Assembly (NCBI GenBank): GCA_020854255.1
Contig: JADZFV010000373.1
Location: 1 to 36,151, forward strand
Direction: 5' to 3'
DNA: 36,151 nucleotides
Origin: Candidatus Melainabacteria bacterium
GTDB taxonomy: Bacteria; Cyanobacteriota; Vampirovibrionia; Obscuribacterales; Obscuribacteraceae
Positions 35,039 through 36,151 of this stretch are shown in pieces; position 1 is the first letter of the stretch; the number at the start of each line of letters is the position of its first letter. The position numbers and the translations under genes were made by a program. The notes below the pieces were generated by a model, which saw nothing but the letters and a program-made list of their open reading frames with translations, was not told the DNA's origin and did no database searches.

Positions 35039-36151
35039 AGAAAAGATTTTTGGCGCTGCCGTGCTTGCTGTAGTTTCGGCGATTGGTCTTTGTGCGCCAT
35101 ATGCGTCGGCAACCAGACTGCCTGCCGATCTGAAGAGTCAGATCGGAGTCCACTTGCCTGCGGTCAAACTTTTTCGTCTGGATGGCTCGCTGCAGACCGG
35201 AAGCGGTGATTTGTATTTGCCGCTTATGCCGCCTCAGGGATTTCAACCGGCAAGAAATCCTGGCGTTGACGCTGTTTTACCGTCGGCTGAAAATCCTGAT
35301 TTGATAGTCTTTTCGAGTGGCTGGACTTTCTTGCGTGTAGTCAAAGAAGGACCGCATCGCACACTGAAATTACCTCAGTCCCTGCCTGAAAAAATGCGAA
35401 AGCATATTCTTGCATCGAAGTTTCCCTTCGATCTGCTTGTGCCGGATGGATTTATATTGCCGCTATCTCTAAAGTCAATTCGCGGCGATGTGTCTGTTTC
35501 GATCATCGATGATTTGTCAATTGCCAGGCAAGCAAATGTAGGCGAAATGCCTGCATTGAGCGGCTCTGGAGTGGTGATCGCCACCTCTCCAGGTTGTGGA
35601 AAGTTAGCGCTTATCGACGATAAGACTTTCAAAAAGATCGACGAATTTCCAACCGAAGGCACTCCATGCGGTATCACTTACTTTGGTGGCATTGTATATG
35701 TGGCAGATCAAACCAAGCATCGAATTCTGCAGTTTGATCCGACCAAGCGCGCATTTCTCGGTCAAATCGACCTGCCCACAAAGTGCGCACCCAAAGGTGT
35801 AGCTGCCCTCATACCAGGCAAACTGCTCTATGTTTCCGAAAGTGCTACCAATCACATTGCTGTATTAGAACTTCCTTCCGGTCGTCTGCTTCTACGCACG
35901 AAAGTTCCTGCCGGACCGGGACGTATGGCCATAACGCCAAGTGGAACCTATCTTCTCGTTCTCAATGCCACCGCTGGTGCGCTCACTATGCTCACCACTG
36001 CCAACCAGAAAATGGTGGCATCGATTCCAATTGGGCCGGCTCCGGGCTTTATGACGGTAAGCAAAGACAGTCAGTTTGCTTACGTCGCCAGTAAGGGAGC
36101 CAACACGGTCAGTATCGTCGAGCTGGGCAGCAAGAGAGCTGTGGTGCATAA
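35019..36151 (+). CDS. Secreted beta-propeller (YncE/NHL-like) protein, 3' end outside window
   Basis: The frame is open from ATG 35019 to the end of the window (377 codons). The N-terminus [20 protein letters not shown] followed by [11 protein letters not shown] is a signal peptide with probable cleavage after ASA. After about 170 residues of unassigned sequence, repeats typical of beta-propellers appear: [80 protein letters not shown] and [20 protein letters not shown]. Such domains bind partners or ligands outside the cell; no enzyme residue is evident. It overlaps the end of dnaJ by 20 bases and has a poor ribosome-binding site, so it probably depends on dnaJ translation. Confidence 0.85.
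   Translation, partial: MARRKSKEKIFGAAVLAVVSAIGLCAPYASATRLPADLKSQIGVHLPAVKLFRLDGSLQTGSGDLYLPLMPPQGFQPARNPGVDAVLPSAENPDLIVFSSGWTFLRVVKEGPHRTLKLPQSLPEKMRKHILASKFPFDLLVPDGFILPLSLKSIRGDVSVSIIDDLSIARQANVGEMPALSGSGVVIATSPGCGKLALIDDKTFKKIDEFPTEGTPCGITYFGGIVYVADQTKHRILQFDPTKRAFLGQIDLPTKCAPKGVAALIPGKLLYVSESATNHIAVLELPSGRLLLRTKVPAGPGRMAITPSGTYLLVLNATAGALTMLTTANQKMVASIPIGPAPGFMTVSKDSQFAYVASKGANTVSIVELGSKRAVVH

Overview
The window is a piece of a bacterial chromosome with moderate GC and dense coding. It reads like an uncultured, non-photosynthetic relative of Cyanobacteria (Melainabacteria/Vampirovibrionia, perhaps Obscuribacterales). This placement is inferred from gene order and protein style, not from a search. 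The order adk-map-infA-rpmJ-rpsM-rpsK-rpoA-rplQ-truA-rplM-rpsI, with no rpsD before rpoA, is the cyanobacterial/Gram-positive type. There is no photosynthesis gene. TPR proteins, CHAD, glycosyltransferases and secreted beta-propellers fill the rest.

Layout. (1) 1-6163, plus strand: the end of the S10/spc/alpha ribosomal superoperon, from the 3' end of adk to rpsI and a strong terminator. Four short palindromic repeats lie inside its intergenic gaps. (2) 6164-7661: a mostly non-coding stretch with repeats, hairpins, a 42-residue membrane peptide and a two-helix membrane protein, both on the minus strand. (3) 7662-12478, plus: an apparent operon of a zinc-ribbon membrane protein, a CxxCxxCC (YkgJ/FliB-like) protein and a TMTC-like membrane glycosyltransferase with TPRs. 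It is followed by a remnant of a LigD polymerase domain. (4) 12809-14746: a secreted alpha/beta-hydrolase + TPR + one-cysteine thioredoxin fusion, convergent with a minus-strand unit of a small membrane peptide, a GT4 glycosyltransferase and a YyaL/DUF255 thioredoxin-domain protein. (5) 19185-25359: a secreted SRPBCC-like protein, then minus-strand trxB plus a heme-oxygenase-like diiron protein, a GT4 + CHAD pair led by a 13-codon upstream ORF, and a divergent GT2. (6) 25464-27732: an extended Fur-family regulator, a structured non-coding stretch ending in a terminator, and a GntR-type regulator. (7) 27926-30045, minus: a DUF1611/enolase-superfamily pair matching the DgcN-DgcA D-glutamate catabolic genes. 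(8) 30331-36151, plus: grpE-dnaK-dnaJ followed by a partial secreted beta-propeller gene.

The most notable points are: a family of at least seven dispersed palindromic repeats, several inside the ribosomal operon; the LigD fragment flanked by a short direct repeat; a candidate approximately 230-nt structured RNA between the fur-like and gntR-like genes; a DnaK with an apparently duplicated lid; the hydrolase-TPR-thioredoxin fusion; and several small ORFs.

All calls come from reading the sequence by eye. No database or folding program was run.
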